Assembly (NCBI GenBank): GCA_002077065.1 | Contig: NAJO01000007.1 | Coordinates: 682,001 to 746,000 of the forward strand | Length of the DNA stretch: 64,000 nucleotides | DNA from: Cryoendolithus antarcticus | Taxonomy: Eukaryota > Ascomycota > Dothideomycetes > Cladosporiales > Cladosporiaceae | Reading direction: 5' to 3' | Shown here: positions 32,073 through 43,424 of the stretch, piece after piece | Numbering within the stretch: the stretch's first letter is position 1 | Layout: each line of letters starts with the position of its first letter | Notes under the pieces: model-generated | Database searches by the model: none | Told to the model about the DNA's origin: nothing | Seen by the model: the letters and a program-made list of their open reading frames with translations, nothing else | Made by a program: the position numbers and the translations under genes

Positions 32073-35000
32073 CCCTCCGCACGGCAGCAAGAGCTCGAGC
32101 GCCTCTACAACGCCCGTCGCGGCCATGTACCCCAGATATCCATCAGCGACGACGACCACCACGTGACCGAAGCAATAGGCAGCTACTACGGCTCGCCGAC
32201 CGAAGACCACATGCCGCGCAACGATCCTCGTCCGCTGAGCTTCATCAGCGGACCCTCCGAAGCCTACGACGTACCGAACAATCGCAGACATGGCAATTAC
32301 TTCGACTCGAAACGGACTAGTCCACCACGCAGGACTGGGAGCAACGATCGAGCACACTCTGCGAGTCCCGGCGAAGGGTCCATTAGCCCGAAGATGTTAC
32401 ACAGGATGGGTAGTCGAGAGTCGGAGAACTCGCACGCGCAGTCGCCGCCTCCGTTGACGAGGCAGACGAGCTCAGAGACCGCGGTGCAGCAATTCCCATT
32501 GAATGACATTGACTACGAGTCTAGCCCTGCGGCTGTGGCGTTGGAAATGAGCAATTTGCAGGCAATACGGAGGATGTCTATGAACGTGGATATGGCAGAT
32601 CCTGACTTGCCTTCGTTCATGTCTTCATTCGGTGGCGTACCTACTCAGGCGCCTTCGCACGATGACGATGAGGATGATCCTGGAAAACTGTTTTGGGTGC
32701 CTGCAAATGTGCATCCGGAGCTAGCGCCGAAGGAGTTCAAAGCATTTGTGGAGGAGCGGGTGGACAAGATTAGGAGACGGAGTGGAGGGGAGGATGCATT
32801 GTCGCCTACCAGTCTAGAGAGGTCGGGATCAGGGAGTGGCAGTCTAAGGCGGAAGAAGAGCATGTTGTCACATTCTATCAACACGAGGGGAGACTATCAG
32901 GACGGTGCTGAGAGACTAGAACGGAAGCGGTCACGGGGGACGCATTTCGAGGGACAGACTGCAGTGTCGAATTTGTCGGAACTGGAAGAGCTGGTTAATG
33001 ACCCTGCTCAACTCATTCGACGATTGAGCATCGACAATGCAAGGCTTTCACAAGGCTCTGGAGTCGAAGTGCCGGCATCACAGGATATGCCTGTACTTCC
33101 TCCAGGCGGGCCGACGTTAAAGCGATCGACACGCACAACGTACAGAAGAGGCAGTCTGCGCAAAGGCGAACGCGTGCCGTTCTCGAAACGGGCCATATCA
33201 CGTCAGGGCGAAAACGAGAACGATGATTCGCGAGCGGAGTCTCCCGTGCAGTCACATCTGGACGAGCCAATTCTGGGCTTAACCAGGGTACAGACTGAAC
33301 CTACGCCTGTGCCAAGCATGCCCCGAGAGCCTGGTACAGCTGTATCACGACCATCGAGCTCTCGTCGAAAACAATCCTTGACCAGCTCTCAAGCTGACGA
33401 GCTGACTGCATTGCCCGAGCGAAGGACCTCGCCGCCGCCAGCAAGATATCCTCCCGTGCAACGACAACGGGTCGAGCGGCCGAAGTCTGACCCGGAACCA
33501 GAGATTCCTCTGACCTCTCAGCCTGTGCCTCGACCTTCGCTGGACGAGGAGCCGCAACGAACACCTGGTCCACAGCCAAGACAGTTCCAGTCACGTATCG
33601 CAGCGGGCGGTAGGACGACAGCACAGCTACCCGGCTACACTAACAGCAATCCGCTACCACACATCATCGAAACGCTCCCAGACGGCACTAAGAAGGCAAT
33701 TGGGCATCAACAAGTATTGCAGTTCCCCGAACGCAAGTCATCTCATGAGATACCACGCAATCTGCAGCGCGGCGGCGCGCATATGCGGCCAGTGCCGGGC
33801 AGAGAAGGACGCGAACGGTCATCGACTTTAGACGACATCAGCTCGAATCCTTCACCTCTGCCAGGTAGTGGCAGCACAAGGACTGACGCATTGACTATGG
33901 TCCCGACGTACGAGGATAAGAAAGTGGATAAGAAAGACGGTACGCGAAAGAGCAGCTGGAAGTGGCTTATTGGACATGAAGACGAGGAGAAGGAGAGAAA
34001 ATCGAAAGAGGAGCGCCGAGTGTCCGACGACAATGCTTCAATCAAGTCAGGAAAGTCGAGTAAACTTACCAAACCCAACGACAAAGCCCGGCTTGATGTT
34101 CTCCAGAACTCAATCGACGGCCACACACCTGTCCGCGGCCGCGAGAGCATCGTCCTCAATCGCGAAGACCTCAAACTCGACGACGAGCGCAAGAAGGAGA
34201 GCAAGAAAGCTACCAAGCCGCGCAAGGACTCGGAGGACAAGGAGCCCGGCCTCCTCTCTGCGATCTTCGGCGGCGGCAAGAAGAAGACCTCGGAAACCGA
34301 TCTCAAGGAAAAGAAACGCAAAGCCGAGCGCACGCTCTCCGTCGAACCTCCACCTCGAATCCTGAAACCCGACATTGATTACAATTGGACGCGCTTCAGT
34401 ATCTTGGAAGAGCGAGCTATATACCGCATGGCGCACATCAAGCTTGCGAACCCTAGGAGGGCGTTGTATAGCCAGGTGCTGCTGAGCAACTTCATGTATA
34501 GCTATCTTGCTAAAGTGCAGATGATGCATCCGCAGATGCAGATCCCGGCTAGTCCGGCACAGAAGGCTGCGCAGCAGCGGAAACGAGCGGAGCAGGAGGC
34601 GGGGCAGCCGGTGGAGTTCAGGGAGTATCAGAGGTATGCTGAGGTATGTTTATCTTGAGATACGCTCCTTTCGTTATTGTGCTCAAGTTACTGACTTTGA
34701 TCTCGCAGCAGCAGTCCAAATCCGATGCTTCCCAGCAGTCCAACTCCTCTGATGCGCAACCTGACACCACCTCCGGCGCGCCTACCTCGGAGCAACAGCT
34801 CGCGCAGGAGTCTCACGCCGAGTGGCCCGACTTCCGCTCTTCCGCTGCACCTGCTAAAGCTTCCTCGTCTCCTCCGAACTTCTCACGCAGCAACGGCTCA
34901 CATAAGTCGAATCACAGCAGTAATGGCTATGCCGGCGCAGCTGGTGCCACGATAGCAGGCGGTGCCGTGGCTGGCACCGGCTATGCAGTGGCCAGCACGC

Positions 35001-35092
35001 ATGATTACATGGGATACTCGAGCGAGCAGATGAGTTTTGGGGATCAGGCGGGGATGTGGGACGATGATGAGAAGGGAGAGGAGATGTGGTAA
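32073..35092 (+). CDS. Zds1-type regulator of PP2A-Cdc55 (5' end unresolved)
   Basis: Coding sequence is certain from the acceptor TTTACTAG at 32072 onward: join(32073..34643,34709..35092). The intron is 65 nt, GTATGT to CTCGCAG. The first exon is not certain. The best phase-0 candidate is an ATG-CAG mini-exon at 31845-31850 followed by GTATGA, which would leave a 222-nt intron. The start reads RQQELERLYNARRGHVPQIS. Most of the protein is Ser/Pro/Arg-rich and disordered. The diagnostic part is the Zds C-terminal domain near 34370-34540 (DYNWTRFSILEERAIYRM, then AHIKLANPRRALYSQVLL and SNFMYSYLAKVQMMHPQM). Yeast Zds1/Zds2 bind and restrain PP2A-Cdc55 in mitotic exit and polarity. The tail is Gly/Ala-rich and acidic. 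Confidence 0.85.
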
Positions 35093-35645
35093 CGTTACGG
35101 GTCGCCCTAGGGATGGGCGGCAGGAGGAGGCGAGCACTGTGGAGCAGGCGATGAGGAGAGCTGTACAGACGCCGTGATGAGTCTCATAGTCTACAGGCAA
35201 CGTAGATCACCCAGCCTATCGATCCGCCGCTCCTCCGCTTGCGAGAGGAGGCGAGCTATCCTTGACCCTGATGTGCCACTTTGACGCCATGGAAATGCCA
35301 ATTTGAGAACAGGTGGGAATTCGAATCACTTCGGCGAGTTTGTCTGCTGAGAATGACCACTACTATACACAACTCGCTAGCATCCCCGAATACCCAGAGC
35401 CGAGAGAACGTCCGCATGATGCCTCGCTACCCAATCTTGCCAGTCTATCAGGTGTCCTGTCGCCCGTGCCCATGCATAAGTCATCCCCCCGAACGCCGCG
35501 CACAAATGCCCGCAATGTTACCCCAATCCAATTTGCTCCTCGTCAGACTATCCGCCTCCTGATCCATGCACGAAACGTAAAGCCCTCACCCACTTCTCTT
35601 ACCCAGCCTTCTCGAAGCTCGGCGAACACACCAGGCGAAGTCCCC
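35093..35645. other. Convergent intergenic region ZDS1 / arrestin
   Basis: About 550 nt of 3' flanking sequence for both neighbours. No feature is recognised. Confidence 0.4.
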
Positions 35646-37628
35646 CTAAGATCTCGCCCTTAGCATCCGCAATCTTGCCTCGTCCTCACTCACACCTCCC
35701 AATCGATGCACAATCGCAGGCTGCGGCGCTTGTGCCCCTTGCACCTGACTCGCTTGCGCGAGGCCGCTCATCTGCAGGCTTGCCATCGTGGCGTTCAGCG
35801 TCTGCTGACTGCTGTTACTATTTGGCGTGCTCGTTCCACTGGTTCGCACGTGTGCTTGCCCGGGTCTTTGCAGCGGTGAAGGCGGGCGAGAGGTGGCTGT
35901 TTCGTAGCTCGGTGGCGCAGCGGTGAAAGGCGTTATAGCGCCTGGTGTGCGAACTGCGGAGGTGTAGGATGGCACGCGGGATAGGTCTTGGAGATTGTAG
36001 TCTGAATTCGACGTGTGGAAATTCGTTGGTGGTGTTTCGGCTGAAGTGCGGCGCGAGGGCGAGGAGGAGGAGTGGTGCGGTGACTGTCCGTTCGCTGCTG
36101 CCGCCGCCGCATTGGAGAAGTAGGAGTTTTGAGATGGTGGTGTGGGATGATGAAAACCGATGTCTCCTGGGTAGGAATTGTCCAGCATTCCTGGGGCAGG
36201 GGACGTGCCACCTGAGGGACTGTGGTTGGAGGAGTGACCTGCTGAGCGGAAGGCGTGAGAGGAGTTGCGTTCTTGCAGATCTGCGAGGCGGGAGTGCAGG
36301 ATTGAGGGGGTGGCACTGCCATGTTGACCTTCTGTTGGGGAGACGTGGCCATTCATGCCGTTCAGTGAGGGCAGATTATCGTCTGAGCCTCGCCTACTTA
36401 GCGCATTTAGCCCACCTGGTGTGCCTGGTGCACTGGTCGCTCTGCTCATGTAGCCTGCGGGATCGATGTCGCTGAAGATCTGGTCCAGCTGATGTCGCCC
36501 ATACTCGGGAGGTGCGGTGAGAGACGTCTCATTGCTATTCAGCTCGACATCTGTGACGCCATTCATCACTCCCGTAACTTCGTTCGCCTCGTCCACGGGC
36601 AGATTCGGCGAAATGAACAGCTTCACCGGTAGTCGACATACCAACTGAGAAATGTGCCCTTCCGGATTGTGTATATTCACCATCAGCTTGAAGCGATGCG
36701 AGATGTTGATCTGATGAGAGTCGACGTCCTGTCTGCACGCATGTAGCGATTTGGGTAGGGGTAATGTCGCCTTGAATCGGTACATCTCGTCGGCCAGCGT
36801 TGGGTTGTCCACCGTTTCGTCTTCGTATGACACTTTTGACTCCTCGGGGAACTCCATCTCTGACTTCGCAACCTCGCTCTCTTCGCTCTTCGTCCGGTCT
36901 CCTCTTGTGTCCGGGACTTCACTAGCTTGTATTCGCTTCACTGTCGTCTCAACTAGCCTCAACTCCACTTTGCCTAGTTTCAAGCCCTTCTTCAACGGAC
37001 TCAATTCCACGTCCGCAGTGATCGAAGTCCCGAACACAATCGCGTCCGAAGGGATTGAAATGCTGTAGCTGATCTTGTTCGCCCAGATATCCGCATTGAC
37101 CCTACTCCGCGTCATCTCCATGCTGTCAGCTCCAAGCGTCCGCACAATCCGAATATGCTCCTGTGCCACTAGATCCTTTGCATTCCAACCTGGTCGCGAA
37201 ACACTCGCGTGCAGGTGATACACAATAAATGTCTCTTTCAGCCCTTCCACGCTCTCGGGCATCGAAGGCGAGAGCTCGAACTCGAATGGCCACTCGATGC
37301 TGCCAGCCTTGACTTTGTGCGAGCTTTCTATTCCCAACTTCTGCTCCTGATTCCAGAAGACTCGCTTGTCTGTGACCTCGCCGGCACTCATGCCTCCCAT
37401 ATACCACCATGAGATCCTCCGCTTGCCTTCTAACCGCACCTTCGGCCGCAAGATACTCATGGGCTCCGTAGCCGTGAAGCGCACCACGCCAGTGAGCTTA
37501 ATCGATTGCGCCTCATGCTCACCACCAGCGAAGACTATGAATCGAGTGTCTGGAATGATCTCGAGGGTGGCTTTGCTACTGCGACCATTGCTGCTACTGC
37601 CCGGGTAGGATCGAGGGGTTGGCACCAT
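35646..37628 (-). CDS. Alpha-arrestin of the CreD/Rod1 type
   Basis: This intronless gene encodes 660 residues. The N-terminal arrestin fold spans about residues 20-165 (IKLTGVVRFTATEPMSILRP, IEWPFEFELSPSMPESVEG). The C-terminal arrestin fold spans about 180-345 (ISYSISIPSDAIVFGTSI, QLVCRLPVKLFISPNLPVDE). Two PY motifs for HECT ubiquitin ligase WW domains are visible, PPEYG at about residue 373 and PPSYE at about 572. The first sits in PPEYGRHQLDQIFSDIDPAG, the layout I associate with CreD and Rod1. Such arrestins bring the Rsp5/HulA ligase to transporters and take part in carbon catabolite control. The long Ser/Pro/Asn-rich C-terminus is disordered. The CreC gene is next, on the same strand. 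Confidence 0.87.
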   Translation of the reverse strand: MVPTPRSYPGSSSNGRSSKATLEIIPDTRFIVFAGGEHEAQSIKLTGVVRFTATEPMSILRPKVRLEGKRRISWWYMGGMSAGEVTDKRVFWNQEQKLGIESSHKVKAGSIEWPFEFELSPSMPESVEGLKETFIVYHLHASVSRPGWNAKDLVAQEHIRIVRTLGADSMEMTRSRVNADIWANKISYSISIPSDAIVFGTSITADVELSPLKKGLKLGKVELRLVETTVKRIQASEVPDTRGDRTKSEESEVAKSEMEFPEESKVSYEDETVDNPTLADEMYRFKATLPLPKSLHACRQDVDSHQINISHRFKLMVNIHNPEGHISQLVCRLPVKLFISPNLPVDEANEVTGVMNGVTDVELNSNETSLTAPPEYGRHQLDQIFSDIDPAGYMSRATSAPGTPGGLNALSRRGSDDNLPSLNGMNGHVSPTEGQHGSATPSILHSRLADLQERNSSHAFRSAGHSSNHSPSGGTSPAPGMLDNSYPGDIGFHHPTPPSQNSYFSNAAAAAANGQSPHHSSSSPSRRTSAETPPTNFHTSNSDYNLQDLSRVPSYTSAVRTPGAITPFTAAPPSYETATSRPPSPLQRPGQAHVRTSGTSTPNSNSSQQTLNATMASLQMSGLAQASQVQGAQAPQPAIVHRLGGVSEDEARLRMLRARS

Positions 37629-38563
37629 ATTTGGCGCAGGCAGACCTGGTCGTCCGGGCCAGGAGATGTAGGATGAAGGGTCCGCCAGTGTGACCTGCTA
37701 GCTATATTCCAATACCAGACAGGCAGATGGTCCAGTCTAGTTGCTTTGGTGCTTGAACGGCGAATCAGATGAACTCGTGGAAGCACGAATGCGCAAGTTT
37801 AGAGAGATCTTCAACTTTCCGGGCGACCAAGGTATTGCCGCAGATCTAACATGTGTCTCATATCAAACCCTTTCGCCGTCAGATCCCACCAAATCGCATG
37901 CAATATCCACTACCGCAAATGCCACCCTCAAACAGCAGACCCATAGAATAAGCTTATCGCAACTTCGCCCCACGCGGCGTAAGTGACGTGCTCCTAATCG
38001 TGAACTTTACGGGAAGCCCTTGCATAAGGCGAGAGACTGCGGCTGCTACCGAAGCTTTCACTTCTACCAGAGTTTCGTAGGAGCTTGTGCATCTGCACTC
38101 CGTCACGGGATGCACGGGATAGAGTGTTTCCTGAGCTCCCGTGCAGTCACATGTGGAAGATCTTGAGGAAGCCGTACTTGTACGGAGGTATCACAGGACG
38201 ATCTGCACTGTCCAATCGGAGGGAAGTCCACTACCATGCCGAGGACGGCCCGACAGTCGGCAGCCATGATTAGACTTCATTGCAGGCATTGCTTGTAGTC
38301 AAAGCGAGAGCCTTCTGCAGCACAATGCACGACCCAACGCGGCCCTTCGCGTTGTCGTGTTGTCGGTAGAAGTCGGATGAAATCGATGGACCTCATCTTG
38401 CTCTGTGAGAATGATAGAGGAAGTTTCGGTGGCGATGTGGACCCTACCAACTACCTGATATGCCGTGACCGTACTGTCCAATGCATTCCAATGTACATGA
38501 TATTTCAACGATCGTGATGCTCGCTACGAATGAACGAGATGCCGTGGAATGACTTCGATGCGA
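37629..38563. other. Intergenic region between creC and the arrestin gene
   Basis: About 0.93 kb lies upstream of the arrestin and downstream of creC, both on the minus strand. Open frames are short and have no family signal. Confidence 0.4.
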
Positions 38564-40540
38564 TCACGCCGCACTCGCCCCAGCACTTGAAGCATTGTCT
38601 TCCTGCGGTCCCTCCTTTGGTCGATCCCATTCGCGGATGTGTGCTACATGTCATGTCAGCAAGGCCTTTACTGGGTGAGCGGAGAGAGAACTTACCGCTA
38701 TCACAACTCGTAATAATACATCCTTCCTCGAAGCCCAGCCAAGCAACCGGGTGGTCGTCCACAATCTTACTCATGACAGGCGGCAGCGTGCTCACACTAG
38801 CCTTACCTTGCACAGCGACCTGCACAACTTCTTCAGGCTCAGCCTCCAATGGCGCGCCCTCAACGACGGTACTTGCGTTCGAGCTCTTCATAGTCGAAGT
38901 GGTCCTCTCCCGATTGAGCGGCGCCCCAGCAACACTACCGCGAGGTCGCAAACTCATCGCTTTCGGTCGACCGAGCATACCGACGCTGAAGTCCCAGAGC
39001 AGAAGTCTGCAGTCATCGCCAACAGAGCCGAAGCGGTAGTTCCTTTCGTCGCAGCGCCACGGATCGAACTTCACGTCTCTGACCCAGCTTTCGTGGCCGA
39101 CACATCTGGCCACGATAGCCTGCTCCGCGAAAGACCATATCGAGACAAGATCGTCTTGCCCGCCGGTGAGAACGTATCGTCCATCCGGGGACCATGTGGT
39201 GGTATTGAAGCCTCCGTAGTAAGATCGCGTCGAGAAGACCACGCGCTCCGAGATGTAGTCCACGATCGTCAAAACACCAGTATCTGTGACGATAGCAAGG
39301 TGTACAGCGTCTGGACTGAAAGCCGTGCAGGTGATTTTCCCGGGACGGCAGTGCCACACTGCCACAGGATTCGTCTTCTGGTTGCGAGAGTGGACTGACT
39401 TCTTGACGCGGAACGGCAATTTGGCTGCTGTTCCGTTGCCGTTCTCTGTGGGTGAAGCATCTTCGGGAACAAAGTCTGCATCTTCCTTCTCCTTGTCGTA
39501 GACTACGAGGTCACCATTGGCGTGCGAGGCGAGGAAGTAGTTCTCCTTATTCGGCAGCCACCAAAGCGATGTCACAGGCGAGTTGTTGATCATGCCATTC
39601 TTGTTCAGGCGGGCATACTTCTGCGAGATCGGCTCATACCAGATGATGTCGCCTGTGTTGAAACCGAGCACGAGATCCATATGGGCGGAGGACTGGGTAT
39701 GCTTGTTCACGTCATGGCAGGTCGCGTGGGCTTTCGTAAAGAGGACTTTGGTCAGGTTCTCGGTCTTGTTCTCGGGTGATGTCAGGTCTAGCCACATGAA
39801 TGCGCGATTGACATTGGCGAAAGCGTATACGCCTTCAGGTGCATGATCTGCTAGTCGCTTGGCGATCGTCTCATGTGGGATGACACGCGAGACAAAGGAC
39901 GAGTTCGACTTGACGATGTTATTCTTCGGTTTGGATCGCTCGTCCTTCTTCTTGCCCTTAACAGGTAGAGGTGCAAGCGCGGGGTTGCTGTCGCCGAAGG
40001 AGGGTGTGCCATTATAGTAGGCTGACGAGCCGAAACCGTTACTAATTGACCCGGCGTCACTCCTGGGACTTTGCGTCTCCTCCTGTATGCTTTGTATGTT
40101 GTTTGAGGGTGCGCTCTGACCTGTGATGGTACGGAAGAGGTTATGTGAGGGTGGCTTTCTCGAGGTCAAAACTACAGTCGATAGCTTTGTCCCAGCAGTC
40201 GCAGGCGCCACGGTCGTCGCGAGTGGATTGTTATTCGGCTGCGGCGCATCACTTGGATGTGGAGGTGGTGTGGCAAGGAGCAGGTCATCACGCAGGTGAT
40301 ATGTGCCCTCGCCAACGACAAGCTGGTACTCTGGCCCAGTCGGGTGCTTGAGAATGTTGTTCGTCTCGAGTAGTGCGCCGCCTGGAGCGCCCGTGTAGAG
40401 CTGTCCATTCGGGTATCGCGGAGGAGGAGGTAGGACGCTGAGAAAGAGCGCACATATCAGCAATGTGCTCCGTGAGCTATGTGTAGCTCGATATTGGCGT
40501 GCGGGCTGCGATGCAGGGCAGGCGACGTTACTTACAACAT
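38564..40540 (-). CDS. creC: Catabolite repression WD40 protein CreC
   Basis: The model is complement(join(38564..38643,38696..40437,40536..40540)), giving 608 residues. The first coding exon is only 5 nt (ATGTT), followed by a 98-nt intron (GTAAGT to TCTCAG). Joining gives MFVLPPPPRY, the family N-terminus. The last intron (52 nt, GTAAGT to ATGTAG) replaces an out-of-frame read-through by AHIREWDRPKEG, again the family C-terminus. CreC binds and stabilises the deubiquitinase CreB in carbon catabolite repression. Visible parts are a Pro-rich start, LLLATPPPHPS, FVSRVIPHETIAKRL, and WD40 blades (WSPDGRYVLTGGQDDLVSIW, FDPWRCDERNYRFGSVGDDC). The protein is long because of a Ser/Pro-rich insert before the first blades. 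Confidence 0.95.
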
Positions 40541-41040
40541 ACTGGCGGTCTCGTCGTCTACATTCCAGTCGGTGGGTATCAGGCACTTCGCATCACAGCA
40601 GATGTTGTCAATTTGAGGCCGCTGCTAGCTGTATGCTCCAGCGCAGATCATTTGTTCGCTAGCATCAGTCTTGTCGAGTCGCTGATCGGCGCACCTTAGG
40701 ATGTTGGTGGTCGTTCCTCCAATGATGCGCGCGTGTGGGGAAGAACCGAACCCAGCCTAAAGTCGATGCTGCCGTAAAGGGCCAGAGCGGGCGGATACGC
40801 GAGATAACCATCATGTTGTCTGATAGGCCGTGTCGCCGGGACGAGCAAAGGATAGGACTCAGTCCGAATTCACCTGCACACCAGTTGCAGCTCCGTGCTG
40901 TGCACTTGTTCGATATGACCTGAAACGACCAAGAATTGAATCGCATGGCCCCCACGTGGCACAATGTGGGGGATCGTTCCGAGCTCCGGCGGGCTCGCTG
41001 AGCCTCCAACAACTCTCGTGCACGATCACAGCATTCTGTA
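40541..41040. other. Divergent promoter region creC / GEM1
   Basis: The 500 nt between two start codons serve both genes. It contains the inverted pair of GTGGGG-type motifs listed separately. No TATA box is evident. Confidence 0.45.
40949..40972. promoter_or_regulatory. Inverted repeat of CreA-like motifs with an embedded CACGTG
   Basis: CCCCCAC (40949-40955) and GTGGGGG (40966-40972) form a perfect 7-nt inverted repeat with a 10-nt spacer. Each arm contains GTGGGG, which fits the SYGGRG consensus of the carbon repressor CreA/Mig1. A palindromic CACGTG E-box (40953-40958) overlaps the left arm. It lies about 70 nt upstream of GEM1 and about 410 nt upstream of creC. Binding is inference from motif match. 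Confidence 0.4.
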
Positions 41041-43018
41041 ATGTCGACAGGTAGGTCTCCGTTCCCCTTTACGACCTTGACTTCGCTGCTGACTCGATCG
41101 GACAGTCCGAATATGTATCGTCGGCGACGAAGGGGTCGGCAAGTCGTCGATCCTGACATCTCTCGTCAAGGACACCTTCATCACCTCCTCTCTCCAGCCA
41201 ACCCTTCCGCCCATAACACTTCCGCCGACTCTGGGAACACCCGAGAATGTTACAACAACGATCGTTGATACCTCGTCGCTCCCGCAGAGTCGTGACGCCT
41301 TGCGGAAAGAAGTCCGCAAATGCAATGTCATTCTCCTGGTGTACAGCGACCACTACAGCTATGAGCGGGTGGCGCTCTACTGGATGCCATACTTCCGGTC
41401 GCTGGGAGTGAATGTGCCTGTTGTACTATGCGCGAGTAAAAGCGACCTGGCGTCTGCGAACAGCAGTACAGCGCAAATCGTGGAGGAGGAGATGCTGCCT
41501 GTGATGGCGGAGTTTAAGGAGATCGATAGTTGCATCCGGGTCAGCGCACGAGAGCATTTCAATATTAATGAGTGCTTTTGGCTTGCACAGAAGGCTGTGA
41601 CGCATCCGATCGCGCCGATATATGACGCTAAGGAGAATGCACTCAAGCCTGCAGCAGTCGAGGCCCTGAAGCGAGTCTTCTACCTCAGCGACAAGGACCA
41701 GGATGGCGTCCTGAACGATGCCGAGCTGCACGACTTCCAGCGAAAGTGCTTCGAAAAAGACATCTCGGCTGAGGATCTCACGAACATCAAGCGCACGATA
41801 CAGCGTTGGTCGCCTGTCAGTGGTGAGCTTGAGCACGGCGTGGACCTTGACAGCTTCCTGCTGCTGCACAAGATCTTCGCGGAGAAGGGCCGACACGAGA
41901 CCATCTGGATCATCCTGCGGAAATTCAACTATTCTGACAGCCTGTTGCTCAAAGACACGTTCCTGCATCCCAAGTTCGACATACCTCCTTTTGCATCTGC
42001 CGAGCTGAGTCCGGCTGGCTATCGGTTCTTCGTCGATCTGTTCATCTTACATGATGCAGATAATGACGGCGGTTTGAGCGATACAGAGCTAGCTACCTTG
42101 TTCGCGCCCACGCCTGGCGTTCCAGCTTCATGGACAGACTCCAACTTCCCACACTGCACGGTAACCAACACGTCCGGCTTTGTCACACTACAAGGCTGGC
42201 TAGCGCAATGGAGTATGACCACATTCGAGGATCCGAAGACAACACTCGAGTACCTTGCCTACCTCGGCTTCGAAGCTTTACCCGGCAAAACATCTACCTC
42301 TGCACTCAAATTGACAAAACCCCGACGACGGCGTCCAGGCAAGTCGCCAAGCCGCACTGAGTCCGTGGACCGCACGGTCTTGTTCTGCTACTTGCTCGGC
42401 GCACCCGGCAGCGGGAAGTCGACACTTCTGAATGCGTTTCTCAACCGGCCCTTCAGTCCTACCTACAACCCTACAATCAAGCCTCGGACCGCAGTGAACT
42501 CTGTCGAGCTACCAGGCGGTAGGCAGATACACCTGATACTGTCCGAACTCGGCGAACTTGAACCCGCCGTACTTGAGAATCCGCAGAAGCTCGACTCTTG
42601 CGACCTTATCGCCTACTGCTACGACTCGTCGGACCCTGACAGCTTTGCACATGTCTCGTCTCTGCGCTCCAAGTACTCAGTACTCTCCTCAGTCCCGTCG
42701 ATCTTTATCGCCACGAAAGCCGATCAGGACAGAGTAGTGCAGCGAGCCGAAGTCCAACCAGACGCCTACTGTGAGTCGTTAGCTATGAGTAAGCCACTTC
42801 ATGTAAGTGCGCAGTGGAAGAGTATCGGAGAGGTGTTCGTGCAGGTCGCGGAATTCGCGACGATGCCGGGGATGGGTATGCCGAAGATAGAGGACGAGGA
42901 TGACGGCGTGCAGTGGGTCGGGCTGATGGCTGGGGTGGGTGTAGCGGTCGTCGGTGTTGCTGCAGGAGTCGTGATGTGGAAAAAGTTTGGAGGCCTAGGA
43001 GGTGGTTACGGGTCGTGA
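41041..43018 (+). CDS. GEM1: Mitochondrial Rho GTPase Miro (Gem1)
   Basis: The model is join(41041..41050,41106..43018), giving 640 residues. A 10-nt first exon (ATGTCGACAG) is followed by a 55-nt intron (GTAGGT to GGACAG); joining restores [18 protein letters not shown]. Domain order is the N-terminal GTPase (GDEGVGKSS), EF-hand 1 with loop [12 protein letters not shown] (about residue 210), EF-hand 2 with loop [12 protein letters not shown] (about 330), a second GTPase (GAPGSGKST, about residue 440), and a C-terminal anchor ([20 protein letters not shown]). The protein is tail-anchored in the mitochondrial outer membrane and controls mitochondrial shape, inheritance and ER contact sites. 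Length is near that of yeast Gem1. Confidence 0.96.
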
Positions 43019-43424
43019 CAGCGTGAGTCTGATGTGGAAGCCGCTCAGAGCTATGACTGGATGTACAATACCCAACTTCGGAGGTGTAGGATAGGATGTA
43101 TAGTATACATACGCGGCGCTGATCTCATCCTTGGGACCCTATATCAGGACTGATGCTCAGCCCACGCATCCAAGAACTCAGTCACGCAACAGTACCCGTG
43201 TGATGGCACTGACTCTCAAGTTCAATGTCCTTGTGCGCGATGATCGAAATGGTGCCTGAGCATGGAAGACTTCAGCTTCTTCAGCCGAGGCTTCAAATGT
43301 TGTCACTTCACGTTGTACAATTGAGCCGAGTGAAGCCGCATCTCGATGGGGAATGCGACAAACACCTTCAGAACTACACATTCTGATTTCTACGATGTAG
43401 TCTCGACTCCCCAACACCGACAAC
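43019..43424. other. Intergenic region GEM1 / BCKDH E1 beta
   Basis: About 400 nt containing the GEM1 3' flank and the promoter of the next gene. Nothing specific is recognised. Confidence 0.4.
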
